DNA of 64,000 bases from Chelonoidis abingdonii (GCF_003597395.2 NC_133770.1:3307250-3371249); one strand, 5' to 3'. Positions 22,401-35,314 are shown, numbered from the stretch's first letter. The notes: generated from the letters alone by a model not told the origin. Numbers and translations are program-made.

Positions 22401-23095
22401 AGAAGTTTATAAGCATTTCAAAAACTTTACTAAAAATGAAGAATCCTCTAACACAGTCTAAGCCAATAGGTGCTAATTTCTAATAAATATCAAAGGTTAT
22501 GAAAAATACATTACTTTGAGTAAATGGAATAAGGGAAATTGGAATAAAGTTTAGCCATGTAATTCCATTGTGGTTTCTCTAGCAGTTTTTAAAGACATTT
22601 GCCAAAGTAAATGTGTAAAGAGAGGAAATTTTATTCCTGGTCCAAAATTTAAAAAAATATATATATTGCTAAGTTTACATAGGTGTTGTACAAAGTTGGC
22701 TACATGTATATGCATACTTATTTTGCTTGAGATTAATTACACTTTAATATGATACGGAGAATAATCCCATAGAAGGCCATGAGATTAGAACAGACCTACA
22801 GACTGGCTCAGGAAGATGTGATGCAATTCGATGAGGTGATATTGTGCAAAAGATCCCATAGTTAAAGAATATCTTCTGATATGCTCAGCCAATGAGATGT
22901 GTTTTTGTCCTATGGTCCCAGAACAGGGGTTTCTGCCATTTGTCTCATGCCAGTCTGGAGGGGGAGGGGGGCATATGTCTCATGGCAGTCTAGGGTGGGG
23001 GGGTTCTCTTCCCTCTGCCTTTTTCAGTTTTGTGTTATTTTAAAAAAAACTTTCCTGGTCATCTCTGAAGGGAGGCTGGAGAAAAACTGTGTCCT

Positions 23096-23965
23096 TGTCA
23101 TAAACAGATAGCTAAGGGTTAATGTTTCTTTTACCTGTAAAGGGTTAACAAAGGGAACCAAACACCTGACCAGAGGACCAATCAGGAAACAAGATTTTTA
23201 AAAGCTCAGGGAGGGAATGTTTGGGTGTGTGTCCCTTTGTGTGTGTCTTTTGTCTGTCTCTCGGCTATGAGAGGGATCTTTCTATCTTCAAGCTTCTAAT
23301 CTTCAGTTTCCAAGTTGTGAGTACAAAGGTAGAAAAACAATAGGCTTTTATTGTTTTTTTGTATTTACATGTGTGTAGTTGCTGGGATGTTTAAATTGTA
23401 TTTCTTTTTGAATAAGGCTGTTTATTCATATTTTTCTTTTAAGCAATTGACCCTGTATATTGTTATCTTGATACAGAGAGCATTTTTATGTCTTTTCTTT
23501 CTTTTTATATAAAGCTTTTCTTTTTAAAACCTGTTGGATTTTCTTTTCTAAGTGAGGCTCTAGGGGATAGAAATCCCTGTGCCAGGATTACGGTCTCTCT
23601 CAGGGAAAGACTGGGAGGGGGAGAAAGAAGGAGGGGGGAAGGTAAATTGCCCTCTCTGTTTTGTAATTCAAGGAGTTTAAGTACAGTAATCTTCCAGGAT
23701 AACCCACGGAGGGGAAGCCTGGGGAGGAAGTAAAGAGAAGACAAGGGGAGGGGGGTTATTTCCCTTTGTGGTAAGACTCAGGGCTTCTGAGTCTTGGGGT
23801 CCCCCAGAGAAGGTTTTGGGAGACCAGAGAGGGAGTCAGGCCCTGGAAATTCCTGGCTGGTGGCAGCGATATCAGATCTAAGCTGGTAATTAAGCTTAGA
23901 GGGGTCATGCTAGCTTCTCAGTTTATGAACGCGAAGGTTCAAATCTGAGTAGGAAAGCTATGATA
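23096..23965 (+). mobile_element. Solo LTR (870 bp) of an endogenous retroelement, 5-bp target duplication
   Basis: Starts TGTCATAAACAGATAGC and ends GGAAAGCTATGATA (a TG...CA pattern with a changed last pair). GTCCT flanks both ends (23091-23095 and 23966-23970). No internal gag/pol/env region is attached, so it arose by recombination between LTRs. The TGTCATAAACAGATAGC start is one I associate with abundant turtle LTRs; this is recall, not a search. Confidence 0.85.
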
Positions 23966-24059
23966 GTCCTGTACAATGTAATTAATTCTCTCCTTATATT
24001 ATATATGTGTATATATCTATATAAATAATGACAAAAAGAAAATCTAACTATACACACAC

Positions 24060-25560
24060 AGTAGTTATATTTTCTTTGTCACTAATACTTTGCAACTCGT
24101 GTACAGTTGTTTAATGAACTTTATTTGAAACTGTACTAACAGCATATGAAACCTTTTCCTTTAAAAATGCATGATTATATGTCGGTAGGAATACTTCTTT
24201 ATTCCTCTGACCTTAAGGATTTGTTTAGAAATGCACTAAATGCATAAAGATATTTTTTCTAACAATTAGAAGAATGCATGTATATGTGTTAAGATCTCCT
24301 TTCTCTGTCATTAAGCCTTTACACGATTGTTTAGTGACTTTCTTTGGAAATGTACTAACTGCATATAAAATTATTTTCCTCTCAAAATGCATTTTATATA
24401 TATGTATTAAGTAACACTTCTGCTTTATTCTTTTCTAGTAACCTTTTCTATAATTATTTAATAGATTTTATTTAGAAAAATACTAATTCCAGAAAAAAAT
24501 ATTTTTCTCTAAGAATCCATCTTAACACTTCTCCTTTATTCTTCTGTCATTAAGACTTTGTACAGCTGTTTACTGTAGAATTGTACTAACTGCATAAAAG
24601 ACATTTTCCTCTATAAATGCACAATTTTATATAACACTCCTTTATTCCTCTATCATTAAGGCTTTGTACAATTATGTAATGAGTATTTAGAAATGTACTT
24701 AATGCATAAAAATATTTGTCTGTATACATTTGATGTACATATGTATTATATTTGTCTATGTATTATACATATATATGTATGTACTACCACTTCTTAATTA
24801 CCATCTTTAAGGCTAGGTACAATTATTTAATTATCTTATTTAAAAATGCACAAAAAATTCTCTCTAAAAATGCATAATTCTATACATGATGTATTAACAT
24901 TTCTGTATTGCTCTGACATTAAAGTTTTATTTAGAAATGCTCTGTGTATAAAGATTATTTTTGTAAAATATAGTGTTAATATATATTCATTAAATCTGTA
25001 TTCTGTAATTACTAAGGTTTTTGTAAATTATTTCTTTCTTTTGTTTTGAAGTGCATTAAATAACTGCATTAAAATGATAGAATCATAGAAATGTAGGGCT
25101 GGCAAGGACCTTGAGAGGTCACCGTCCAGCCCCTTCACTGAGGCAGGACCAAGTAAACCTAAACTTAAACCTAAACCTGTTTCTCTCTAAAACAGAGAAG
25201 ATTGCCTGTGGTTGTACATGTATAGATGTGGTTGACATGCCTCTGACGAAGTGGGTATTCACCCACGAAAGCTTATGCTCCAATACTTCTGTTAGTCTAT
25301 AAGGTGCCACAGGACTCTCTGTCGCTATGTATTAACACTTCTCCTTTCTCTGTCATAAAGTCATTACATAATTGTGCGATAGCTTAATTTAACAAAGTAC
25401 TAATGCCATAAAAAAAAGTAACACGTCTCCTTTATTCTTCCATCCTTTAGGCTTTACACACTTGTTAACTAGACTTTATTTATAAATGTACTAACTGCAT
25501 AAGAAGCATGTTTTCCTCTTAAAATTAGGAAAAGACATAATATCTATGTTTTATTCATTT
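24060..25560. repeat. Decayed tandem array, unit about 95-150 bp, roughly 11 copies
   Basis: The motif set ATGTACTAACTGCATAAAA, TTTTCCTCTAAAAATGCA, ACACTTCTCCTTTATTC, CTGTCATTAAGGCTTTGTAC recurs in that order. The CATTAAG-like box falls near 24076, 24212, 24309, 24437, 24548, 24654, 24803, 24916, 25010, 25352 and 25446. A CR1 scrap plus fold-back fragment (25080-25322) splits it. Very AT-rich and non-coding. Confidence 0.75.
25080..25322 (-). mobile_element. CR1 3'-end scrap followed by fold-back element fragment (copy 5)
   Basis: 25080-25155 has the CR1 tail ATAGAATCATAGAAATGTAG and AAGGACCTTGAGAGGTCA. 25232-25322 has GAAGTGGGTATTCACCCACG and TATAAGGTGCCACAGGACTC, one arm of the fold-back family. 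Both lie inside the tandem array. Confidence 0.75.
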
Positions 25561-26026
25561 ATTTTTAATGCTTCCAGTAAGGATAAATTAAATAAATGAG
25601 ATGCATTTACATGCCTGATAAACAAAGTCTAACAAATTGGGGGAAGAGACAGCCTGGCTACACCTCAGCCAGGAAGAGAAAATTTATCTGAGCTTTAAAG
25701 ATGGGGGGAGAATCTAAACCTCAGATAATGTGCAATTGAATCAACTGATTGAATGCAATAGTCATGTATCATGGAAGGTCTTTCATGAATGCCTGTAACA
25801 CACTGGTGGTTTATATTGTAAAACGTATTAAAACTATAGGAGGACTTATGAATATTCATGTATTTCATGTTTTAAAGTGCGTGGTCCAACAAAGGCAGGA
25901 ATAGTTCCTGCGCAGACAGCAGGGGGAGGGCAGCTATTTACCTGTCTCTTGTGTAAGTTAAGCATGGTAGCATCAAAACGGAAGCCCTATTTACATATGG
26001 GGAATGGGAAGCTCACAGGAAGGGAA

Positions 26027-26148
26027 CAGGGTGACCAGACAGCAAATGTGAAAAATCGGGATGAGGGTGGGGGTAATAGGAGCGTGTATAAGAAGGTGTC
26101 CCAAAACTTGGGCCTGTCCCTATAAAATCAGGACATCTGGTCACCCTA
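26027..26148. mobile_element. hAT-type MITE, 122 bp, perfect 8-bp target duplication
   Basis: The ends CAGGGTGACCAGAC and TCTGGTCACCCTA form a 12-13 bp terminal inverted repeat. GAAGGGAA flanks both sides exactly (26019-26026 and 26149-26156). Confidence 0.9.
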
Positions 26149-26510
26149 GAAGGGAAGGACAGCAGGAGTTCACTGCCTGGTAGACAGATCAAGCTGAGTA
26201 CCCAGAAGGGCTTCCTATCTTCTGAAGCAAGATCATTGAACTCTGGGAGATATAAGCAAGGACAGATGATAAGCCATTTCAGGCATCCTTCACTAGATGG
26301 ACACAAGAGGTCAGAACTCTTGCAATCTTAGAAAGACAGGTCCTTCAATCAGGGGGAGTTGAAGTCTCTGAAACTGAATTTAGATGAGAAACCTGCTTAG
26401 ATAAAGATCTTTCACCTCAGAAGACAAAGGAAGCAGCCCTTTGTGATTTTGTGAGAAGTCCTGAGAGAAAGTCAGCCCTGGCTGGGAAGAAGAATGATTG
26501 GTGAGAGAGT

Positions 26511-26681
26511 CAAGTATCAGAGGGGTAGATGTGTTAGTCTGGATCTGTAAAAGCAGCAAAGAGGCCTGTGGCACCTTATGACTAACAGATGTACACACGC
26601 ATCTGATGAAGTGGGTATTCACCCACGAAAGCTCATGCTCCAATACGTCTGTTAGTCTATAAGGTGCCACAGGATTCTTCC
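26511..26681 (-). mobile_element. Fold-back short interspersed element, copy 6, 10-bp target duplication
   Basis: Starts CAAGTATCAGAGGGGTAG and ends CCACAGGATTCTTC. GTGAGAGAGT flanks both sides (26501-26510 and 26682-26691). 171 bp, shorter than copies 1 and 4 because the hairpin loop is reduced. Confidence 0.8.
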
Positions 26682-26691
26682 GTGAGAGAGT

Positions 26692-28356
26692 GTTTTGAAC
26701 AGCCTGTATCTTGCTAAATTAAGTTTAAGACATTTAGATATGTTTTCACTTTTGCTTATAACCCTTTCTAATTTTTTTCCTTTTACTTAGCATCACTTAA
26801 CCTATGTCCTGTTATTAATCAGTTTGTTTTATTTTACTATAAACCAATTCAGTGCTCTGTTTGAAGGGAAGGGTATATTCACTGCAGTTAAGCTAATAAG
26901 CTGTGGTCTGTTTGTGTGTCTTTAGAGGAACAAATGAACCGTATTATGTCTCGGAACAGTCCAGGACATTGCAGAGCTCGTGGTTTGGGAAAATTCGGAA
27001 CTGAGAGCGTCTCAGGGTGCAAATAGTAACCGAGGCGGACGGAAATCCAAATGGGGCTGTACTACACTGCTGGGGTCACAGCTGCTTACCCAGGACTATC
27101 TACCACACAGACACTCAGAGTGTGACCTGCATGCTGGTAGGCTGGTTGGGAGCTACAGCAGCAAAGCATTGTGAGGCGCCCAAGGTTAAAGGGCAGGCAA
27201 TAACGCAACCTCTCACTGTTCTGGGTTTGCATCCCACACCGATTGGATCATGACACTAACCTTTCCTTTTTAAATAAGCTCTGTGACCTACACTAAGGAT
27301 GAGTCTGAATTCTAATTGCTGCTCAGATACACTCCTTCTGTTACCATGGCTAAAATACTTAACCCGCCTGCCTGAGTTTCCCAACCTGTAAAACGAAACA
27401 GTTCAGAGAGTGTTGTGAGGATTAACATGAACAAAAGGTTTTGAAATTAAAAAGTGTAAATCGTAGATCCTGCTATCACAGAGGAGCCAATGCAATGTTA
27501 CCAAATTCCTTCCCAAACCTTACTACAGAATCTGATAAAAGTCCTTACCTATCTCAAGGTCACACATGGTTTATAATATTGCACTTCCCTGTTTCATGAT
27601 CTTCCAAAACCCTTCCACTCTGATCTGTGGGAGGTCCTGAATTCTGGAGCTAGCCTGTTCTATTAGCTGTGATAGTGAAATATGTCCATGGGCCAGAGTT
27701 TTATAGATTTCTCTCTAAATCAAAGTAGTTAGAGGTCTAGCCACAGCAGATCAGATAATGCCACGTCTAACTACTCATATCTGCGCCACAATTGATTGCA
27801 GGCAGAACAGTGCAAACACGATTTTCGGGCACAATATTGTTCCCATTAGCATGAAGGCGAGGTTGTGACACAGCTGATATCAGATACTGTATCCATCTAA
27901 TCCTTTGTCATGTTCAGTGGCTTCCTACTACAATCTCGGACATTAATTCAAAATTGTCCTCCTCATTGCAGAGCTCTCAGCAAACTCATTCTACCACCTC
28001 TGCACTTGTACAGCCACCCACACTGTCCTCTACTCATTGTGCGCCCCCTCCCCAGGGCTGTACTGAATGTGATGGTACAGACACAATATGGAACACTTTG
28101 TGTCTCCAAGACGCTGACCCACTTCCTGTTTTCTGTTCCCTTTGGAATAAGATCTTCTCTGAACGCTATCACCTTTTCCAAAATCTCTGTCGTGATCTCT
28201 TTCCATCCTCTCCTGTCAGTAACTAGAGAGCTTTGCTGCTTTTGAAAGCTTTGCTAATTTTTCTTTTCCAGCCCTTTACCTTTCTCTCAACGCCCTCTGC
28301 ATACAAAGATTCCCTTTCTTTCCCAACCTCTCACTGCAGTATTTTGTGTAACTCAC
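26692..28356. other. Region below pseudogene P, no finger exon found
   Basis: This is where a terminal zinc-finger exon of P would be expected. I see none on either strand, only an old MIR-like SINE tail around 27250-27450 (GAGTTTCCCAACCTGTAAAA). Confidence 0.5.
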
Positions 28357-30245
28357 CAGTACAGGGATCTCTCGCTCCTCAGATCCTCGATGCATGGCTC
28401 CCCCGTCTTGTTCACTGTAAGCTACTAGGCAGGAGTCAGAAATAGTAGAATCTGTTTATGGAACAATATACAATTAATTTAAATACTGGCTGGAAGGAAT
28501 TATAAATGATTATTGAGCAATCTGCTTGTGAAACTGGAGGTGAAGGAAGCTACTAAGGCATCTCCAGAAAAGTAAAATGTCTGATAGGAGGTAGGTCCTG
28601 CTCCCAACAGCGCATTCAGAACAACGCTGATCTCTAAGCCTTGACCCTCCAGAACCCACAGCAACTAGAGAAAAAAAAGCTAGAACTGGGGACAACCCAG
28701 AAACGTCACCGATCACCAAGCTTCTAATAAGGGAGTGGAATGTTCTCTTCACCCAAAGGGATCAAAGATTCATAGTTCTCCATCACATTCTTATAAAGCT
28801 CCTAAATGATCCCACTTCTCCCAGGAGGGAGGAATAGAGCAAGATGTCATCAAACATCACCAGAACCTGAAATCATGAGCGTTCACACGCCACACTTTCT
28901 TACTCAATTACATTATTATTAAATAGGAAGAGGAGGACAAGAATATAAAAATCCTCATATAAACATTCCTCACATTCCTCTAGTATCATTGTTGCACAAA
29001 TTATAAACAACATGTTTGTTTTCGAATTCACATTCCTTTGCATCTTCAATTCATTACTGAGAGAGTCAACATTTAATTAAACTTGAATACAGCAGTTCAA
29101 TTAAATTGCTGAATAAAATATATTAATTGAATAGCCATGTATCTTGAAACACAAACGTATTTGAAATGCCCAGATGATCCAGTGCTGGGGATCACAGGAG
29201 TGCCTCACAAGTATCAATGAATGTATCCTCAAACACTCCAGAGAGATAGGCAAGTACTATTTTCCCTCACTACTAAAACAGGGATCTTAGACCCAGAGAG
29301 GCAAAATTCCCCAAGTTATCAGTGGTAGCTTCAGTGTGTCCTCAGTTCCTGGATATCTAACATTATATATCGGAAGCCAGAACCTCAGAGGAGGAAACAG
29401 CCAGGCCAGCCCTACGTGTCTGAAGATGGGCAACGGGAACAAAGGGATCCATAATCAGAGGCTGCTTTTAAAAATGTGATCCTCACTTTCTTCCTAGATT
29501 TGGCTAAACTCTGCTTTATTGTCCATTCATCCCCCCCAGCTGTCTGCTCCGCCCACCTGTTGCATCCTGTCCATCACCTAGACTGCAACCCCTCTGAGAC
29601 AGGGACTGTTTTCTTTGTTACTTCTCTGTACAGCAGCTAGCACAATGGGGCCTGATCCTAGAGGGGTTCCCAGGCACTACGGTAGCATAAATGACTTGCC
29701 CAAGGTCACACCGGAAGTCTCTGGCAGAAGCAGAATTAGAACCCAGATCTCATGACTCTGTTGTGTGTGTTAATCACAAAAACTTCTTTCCACCATGACA
29801 CCTCTTTAATGTCTGACTCAAGAGTCAGCCTTTGCTCCTACTCCCCAGCACCAGCTGAGATATTGTCACCTAGAGAACTTCACCATTAGTGCCCAAGGGA
29901 GTCTTAAAATCCAGAAGTTCTTGTTCTCCAGCAGGTTCTCCACCTTCTCTGCAATAGATTGTACTCCTGAATCACAGTTTCCAGCACGGTCCACTTACTC
30001 CCCAGCTGGTTAGCAATTTCCATCACTGTCCTCTCACGGTCTATTAATTTCTTTTCAGCCGTTCCCATTCTCCCCTCCTGACTCAGTAATCGTGTGGCGT
30101 AAGAATCCACCTTCCTCTCCCCAGCTTGAATTGCAGCCACTATTGTCCACAGGGAAATCTCTGCACTTTGCAATGAAGTTCATTCACAGACTGCAGGGGG
30201 TTATAAATGCATTGGATGCCATGACTCCATAACCCATCCCAGAAC
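28357..30245 (-). pseudogene. Pseudogene P: decayed DUF3669, KRAB-A and spacer exons
   Basis: Three exon remnants lie in the correct order. 30245-29870 keeps [20 protein letters not shown] and a working-looking acceptor (AAACAG), but has two in-frame stops before that block, a deletion of about 10 bases at the LQRR position that shifts the frame, and TAG just before the donor. 28866-28753 is a KRAB-A exon (114 nt instead of 127) frameshifted after VLVMFDDILLYSS. 28451-28357 is a spacer exon shortened to 95 nt. No CpG-island first exon lies upstream and no finger exon downstream. It is a headless and tailless copy, most probably from tandem duplication followed by decay. Confidence 0.85.
29560..29760. 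repeat. Old interspersed repeat fragments (LINE 3'-end and SINE-like)
   Basis: CTGAGACAGGGACTGTTTTC, ACAATGGGGCCTGATCCTAG and TTGCCCAAGGTCACACCGGA are motifs also found near 20.8 kb and 55.95 kb. Family not assigned. Confidence 0.45.
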
Positions 30246-33200
30246 CTGTTTCCAAGGACAGAAAATTAGAGGAATGCAAGGTCATACTCTCCCCTGGCAG
30301 TCAGCTACAAGAGACAGCTCAAGAGCTCTCACGTGCCACTAGCCCCTCAGTGCTTCTTGAGCTTGGATCTTTGTTCTTACAGTTGAGATACTTTACGGTT
30401 TATTGAGGTGTTCATTATGAAGCTGATTGAGGAGGGAGTTAAATCTCTTGACAGCCTAAATTGCATTGGGCTGAAACTTGACATGCACATCACTCACCAA
30501 AGCAGGGCTGTTTCATACCCTGCCCCCCAAATTCTTTACATCAGCTTTCAGATATTTTCTGTCTTCAGAGCAGTCCCAGATAAGTCTCTGATCCTTTTGG
30601 ACCTTGTGTTTGTAAGACAGACTCTGGCCCCCATCCTGCAATCAGATCTGCATGGGCAGACCATATGATGTATCACAGCAGCACCAAGAGGCCCCAGCTG
30701 AGATGGGACTCCATTGACCACGACACTATACAGACACATGCTAGGCATACAAACCAGTGCCCCTGCACCCACACTGATCTGACTGCAAGATGGGAGGCTC
30801 ATTTAAGAAAAAAACCTATTTAAGATGCTTGGTGTCTTGTCTGCACTGGTGACTTCTGTTATCTGGTTCAGTATGTTCAGTTTACATTGGTTTGCAGAGC
30901 AGCTTCTGCACAAGCCTACAAACTCCTTCACCCAAGCACCTATAACTTAAGAATAAACCAATTCCACTGACAAATACTCATCTCAGAGGGACCCACAGCC
31001 CATGCGTCAAGACAATAAGAGAAACATTCTTAAATCTTTAACATTTAGAAAGGAACTTTAATTTAAAGACATACTGAGAAAATAGAGCCAAATTCTTCTA
31101 ATGGCTGCATTCAGTGCCTGTACGAAAATGAAAGCAGAACTTGATGCTATGGGTTTAAATTAAACTTAAATACAGAGAGTGAAACAATGACAGCCCCTAA
31201 GGTTTGGGTTGGCTGGCCTGATTCAAAGGATTACCAGTTTGGGAAAAGGAAACCTCCTTCCAAGCGTGACATTAAAAATAATACATATGCAGTCTGGAAT
31301 GTACAACACAATTGTCTTTCCCCACCTGAGAGTAGAGTTGTGTTGCACATGCAGCCAATGCTCACAGGCCAGCGCTGTCCCTTTCTACTAGCTGGACAAC
31401 ACACAAGTCTGAGTTTGCTACAGCCTTTGAGCCAATAGACCTGAGTCTCTCAGCTGAGGCAATACAGTTTTATATTTTCAGATCCTAGATTAAATGGCTC
31501 ACCTGAGCAGGAGCCCACGTTCAGCTATGATCCACCTTCCCAAGCCCAGATGCAGAAGGAACTCAGTGGGGCAGGAGGATTCCAGATCTCACCCTCTCAT
31601 CTCTGCACAGGGGTGGACATTAGTGTTTCCCCAACCCTCCCTCTCCCATGCTGGGCTGGGAAGTCCCAGTTTCTCCTCACTAGGCAACGGGCACAGCAGC
31701 TATGCTGAAGAGAGAGTGTGCAGCCTGGAAACCAGCCAGTAGCCATTTAAAGCAAAACCCGGAGAAGATTCTTCCCCAGCTCTGGGCGTGAGCAGCACCA
31801 CCTGCACAGGGGAAGAGCTCACAGAACAGGCCAGTCTCCAAATAATATGGACACCAGCAGTGAGGCCATAGTTCAAATGCTGAGACAGTCCTTGACCACC
31901 GTATCACTGACTGGGTTTACACTGGTTCCCACTATCTTTGTAGCATATCTTGTTACTTTTTAAATTCTCTTGAGCCAGAATGCTTGTATTTTATCTGGAA
32001 GAAGAGAATTCCAAGCATTACAGCCATGCAATTAAAACGGTCAGAGGAAATACGTGGTGGTATAATTCGGGGGAGGGAGGTACGACTGCAATTTCCAATG
32101 AAATGCTCTATTGCAAAATCAGGTTGTAAGGACCCTCTAAGCAAGGGTAGTCCAGTGATTAGGCTGTTGCTTCGCATGTCTAGGACCTGAGTTCAATTCC
32201 TTATAGGTGTGAGGGGATAAACACATTACAGGTTGTAAAGTACTTAGACACTATGATAATTGAGGCCACATAAGTGCTTAAGATAGAGCCAGTGCACAGC
32301 TAGCTAATACATTACACTTTATATAAACAGAACATACACTGATACCTTTAATGAGATGCTTATTTTTAGATAGCACACAAATTTAGTCTGAAAAACATGT
32401 TAACAGCTTAAAAAAATAAATAAATGCCATGGTTTATTGGAGATATTGTCCAAACTGGTGCAATTTATCTATGGTCAGGCCAGAATAAGGCGCTGGCAGC
32501 ATTAAAATCCTATTTAACTCACCCAACTGCTGGCCATCTGCACAGGGCAGAATTTCATCCAACAGGAGAGCGTTCTACACGGACACCCAGGAGTGGACTG
32601 TACTAATATTACTTTTCCACTCAAATTTCTCTAGATTTAATCTGTGACAAAGCCAATAAAATTAAACTTGATGCCACTAATCATGTGAACTGCAAGAACC
32701 ACGAAACGACAGAACTGGAATAATCAGGGAGCTGTAAGAATTTCAGAAAGGCACTGGGAGGAATGAGTAATCCAGTAGCACAAAGCTGGATTGTTTATAG
32801 CCCAGGATGAAGATCTATTGGTCCCTCACTCTGCACTGACTCCAGTGTGACAATAAAATGAAATTCAATACCTGAATATTCACCATTCAATGGATCCCTG
32901 GGAAACACCTACTGACCTGGGCACAACCAGATCTAGCAAGGGGTGTTTCCTAAACCCAACCAAAGGCTTTATTTCTATTTCCACCCTGTCCCTGGGCTGC
33001 AGGAGATTCAAAGCCATCTCTTCTACCCCAAAACACACACAGACGAGCACCTGAGACACATTCACCCCACCGCTGTGCTACTGCTGATTTTTCCCATTCA
33101 CAGCATGACACGCTGGACAGGGACACTGCACAGGGAAACCAGCACCTGGCTCCACATCAGTCTGAACACTGGGGTGAAAGTAGGGGTAGAAGGACTCCTC

Positions 33201-33960
33201 CAAGGATCCACATACTCACCAAGGTTCTCCCAGCCCTGCCCTCCCCTCCCAGACCTTACTGAATGAACATGCACTGAGCCAATGCCCCAGGGCAGTGCTC
33301 TTTCAGATGAAATGGAACACCACAGCCCTGACCATAAAGCCCATTAGAAAGTTAGTATATATCTGCAAACTTTCTAATGCTGAGATGGGGCAGCTGAGAA
33401 CAGCTGGCCAAGGGATGCAGTGGAAACTTTACCACTTGGGTCATTTGAAATTAGAATGACCAACACACTTGGGAACATCATGTGTTGGCAGGGAGACAGA
33501 CTGGATAACTGAGTAGATGCTTTTCATCACAAAAGCAGGATGTTTACATCAGTCAGCTTTACACTGTCTCCCTTCCCAGAAGGGTAAAGAGGTGGCTGGC
33601 TGGCTTCCAGGTGGCATGACTATTTTAATGTGACTGGGATTCCACTGTATTGTATAATTAATGATTGTGTTAGGGCAAGCCATCCTTTATCATTTTACAT
33701 CTAAATAATCCATACAAAATTCTTTTTGTAGTTTCTATGTGGATATACTAATAACCTCAACCGGGATTGGCGCACATACTATTGCTGTGCACTGTTAAAA
33801 AGATGCCATGGTCCACCCTCGGGCAGCTGCATCTCAGCAGCAGGTGACACAATCCCTGTAGAAGGCATGTAAACCACTCCGGGATTTTCCAGATTAAAAG
33901 GAATGATGTACAGTGTGATATTATATATTTAAAAAAACTGAAATCTTAAATTTGCTTATC
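30246..33960. other. Intergenic DNA between pseudogene P and the nine-finger exon
   Basis: No exon, CpG island or long repeat seen. If P once had its own promoter it is no longer recognisable here. One tRNA-derived SINE lies at 32130-32330. Confidence 0.55.
32130..32330 (+). repeat. tRNA-derived SINE (MIR/CORE-like)
   Basis: An A-box-like TAGTCCAGTGATTAGG and B-box-like GAGTTCAATTCC are spaced as in tRNA-derived SINEs. They are followed by GATAAACACATTACAGGTTG and GGCCACATAAGTGCTTAAGA, the usual 3' part. Transcriptional competence is unlikely after this divergence. Confidence 0.6.
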
Positions 33961-33979
33961 AAATAAAAGTTACTTCACA

Positions 33980-33985
33980 TTTATT
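33980..33985 (-). terminator. Candidate polyadenylation signal AATAAA
   Basis: Minus-strand AATAAA about 230 nt past the stop codon of the nine-finger exon. Position and spacing fit a short 3' UTR; not proven. Confidence 0.4.
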
Positions 33986-34214
33986 ATCAAAAGGAATAGA
34001 TTTAAAAAGCAGTTAGTCCTACTTCAGCAAAATATCCTGTACATTATGATGAATATTTACCCTAAATTAGCTTTTTCTGGTCTTTTAAATTTTGCTGCAT
34101 GTTATTTGCTTTGTTTTACATCAAAATATCAGTCCCTACACACTGTTGCACCACTGGTTCCTTCCACAAAGACCTGACTCAAATGCCCAGGTAGGATGCA
34201 GCTCCCACTGGCTC

Positions 34215-35314
34215 CTACTCCCCCGTGTGTGTCCTCAAGTGGTACTTAAGGGACTGTTTATATCGGAAGCACTTAGTGCACTCAGTGCAGGGGTAGGGCC
34301 TCTCGCCGGTGTGAGCCCGCTGGTGCTCCAGCAGGTGGTGCTTCTGAGTGAAGTTCTTGCCGCACTCAGTGCAGTGGTAGGGTCGCTCCCCAGTGTGGAT
34401 GCGCTGGTGCTCCAGCAGGTGGTGCTTGCGGATAAAGCCTTTGCCGCACTCAGTGCAGGCATGCGGCCGCTCTCGTGTGTGGATGCGGTAGTGGTTGGTA
34501 AGTTTAGACTTCTCACTGAAGGTTTTCTCGCACTGGGTGCATTTATAGGGCCGCTCCCCCGTGTGAGTCCTCTGGTGCCTGAGGAGATGGGAGGGGCGAC
34601 TAAAGTTTTTCCCACACTGAGGGCATATGAAGGACATCTCGCTCTTCCCAGTGTGGATCCTCTGGTGCATTATCAGGCTGATCTGCAGCCGGAAGCTCTT
34701 CCTGCACTCGCTGCACGTGTACGGCCGCTCCCCCACGTGTGTGATCTGGTGTTTGCTGAGGCTCGACTTGTGGCTGAAGCTGCTCTCACACTCTGTGCAT
34801 TTATAGGGTTTCCCTGCCGGTGGCGTTCTCTGCTCTGGCTTGAGGCTGTGCTGGTCTCTGAAGTTCTCCACACGCCGGGCCGGGCCGACTCCCCGTCGTG
34901 TGTGGCTGCGCTGGTGCAGGATAAACTGCTGCTTGATCCTGAAGCTTAAGTCACACTCATTACATTCGTAGGGCCCCTCTTTGAGATGGTTCCTCTGGTG
35001 GATTATAAAGTTGATCTTCAGCATGAAGCTTTTCCCACACTCAGGGCAGATATAAGGTCTTTCCCTTGTGCGGTTTCTCTGGTGGACGATCACTGTCTTC
35101 GTTTCACTGGAGTCTCTTTCACAGGGAGTAGATTGCCCCGGCCTGTTTCCGATTAGAATTCTCTGCTGCATTTTGGAACTGCACTGAGCCTCACAGGTTG
35201 TCCCCTGCTCGTGATTCTGGAAAATCTGCTGCTCTGCTCTGCCTGAGAACATGGCATATGGCTCCAGGGTGTCAGGATCATCCTCCTCCTCGGTTTTGAT
35301 CACAATCCCGTCAT
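34215..35314 (-). CDS. Terminal exon with nine C2H2 zinc fingers (likely last exon of gene C)
   Basis: Acceptor TCTCAG, then DDGIVIKTEEEDD (IKTE is a sumoylation consensus), about 80 residues of linker, and nine C-x2-C-x12-H-x3-H fingers. Finger starts, in order: YICPECGKSF, YECNECDLSF, YKCTECESSF, YTCSECRKSF, FICPQCGKNF, YKCTQCEKTF, HACTECGKGF, YHCTECGKNF, YPCTECTKCF. Most of the later linkers are the canonical TGERPY type. The frame is intact, with a stop at 34217-34215. A phase-1 start makes it splice-compatible with the gene C donor at 44649, and the resulting model is about 586 residues. No DUF3669 or KRAB exon of its own lies between it and the degraded exon at 43.9 kb. Human DUF3669 proteins carry roughly three to nine fingers, so nine is at the high end. 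Confidence 0.92.

Noticed and set aside
32130..32220. Possible tRNA gene
   Set aside because: A- and B-box-like motifs are present but no cloverleaf pairing is evident and a SINE tail follows, so it is called a SINE.
34092..34949. 285-codon plus-strand open frame
   Set aside because: Exactly antisense to the nine-finger array. The repeated finger codons leave long open antisense frames with no domain of their own.
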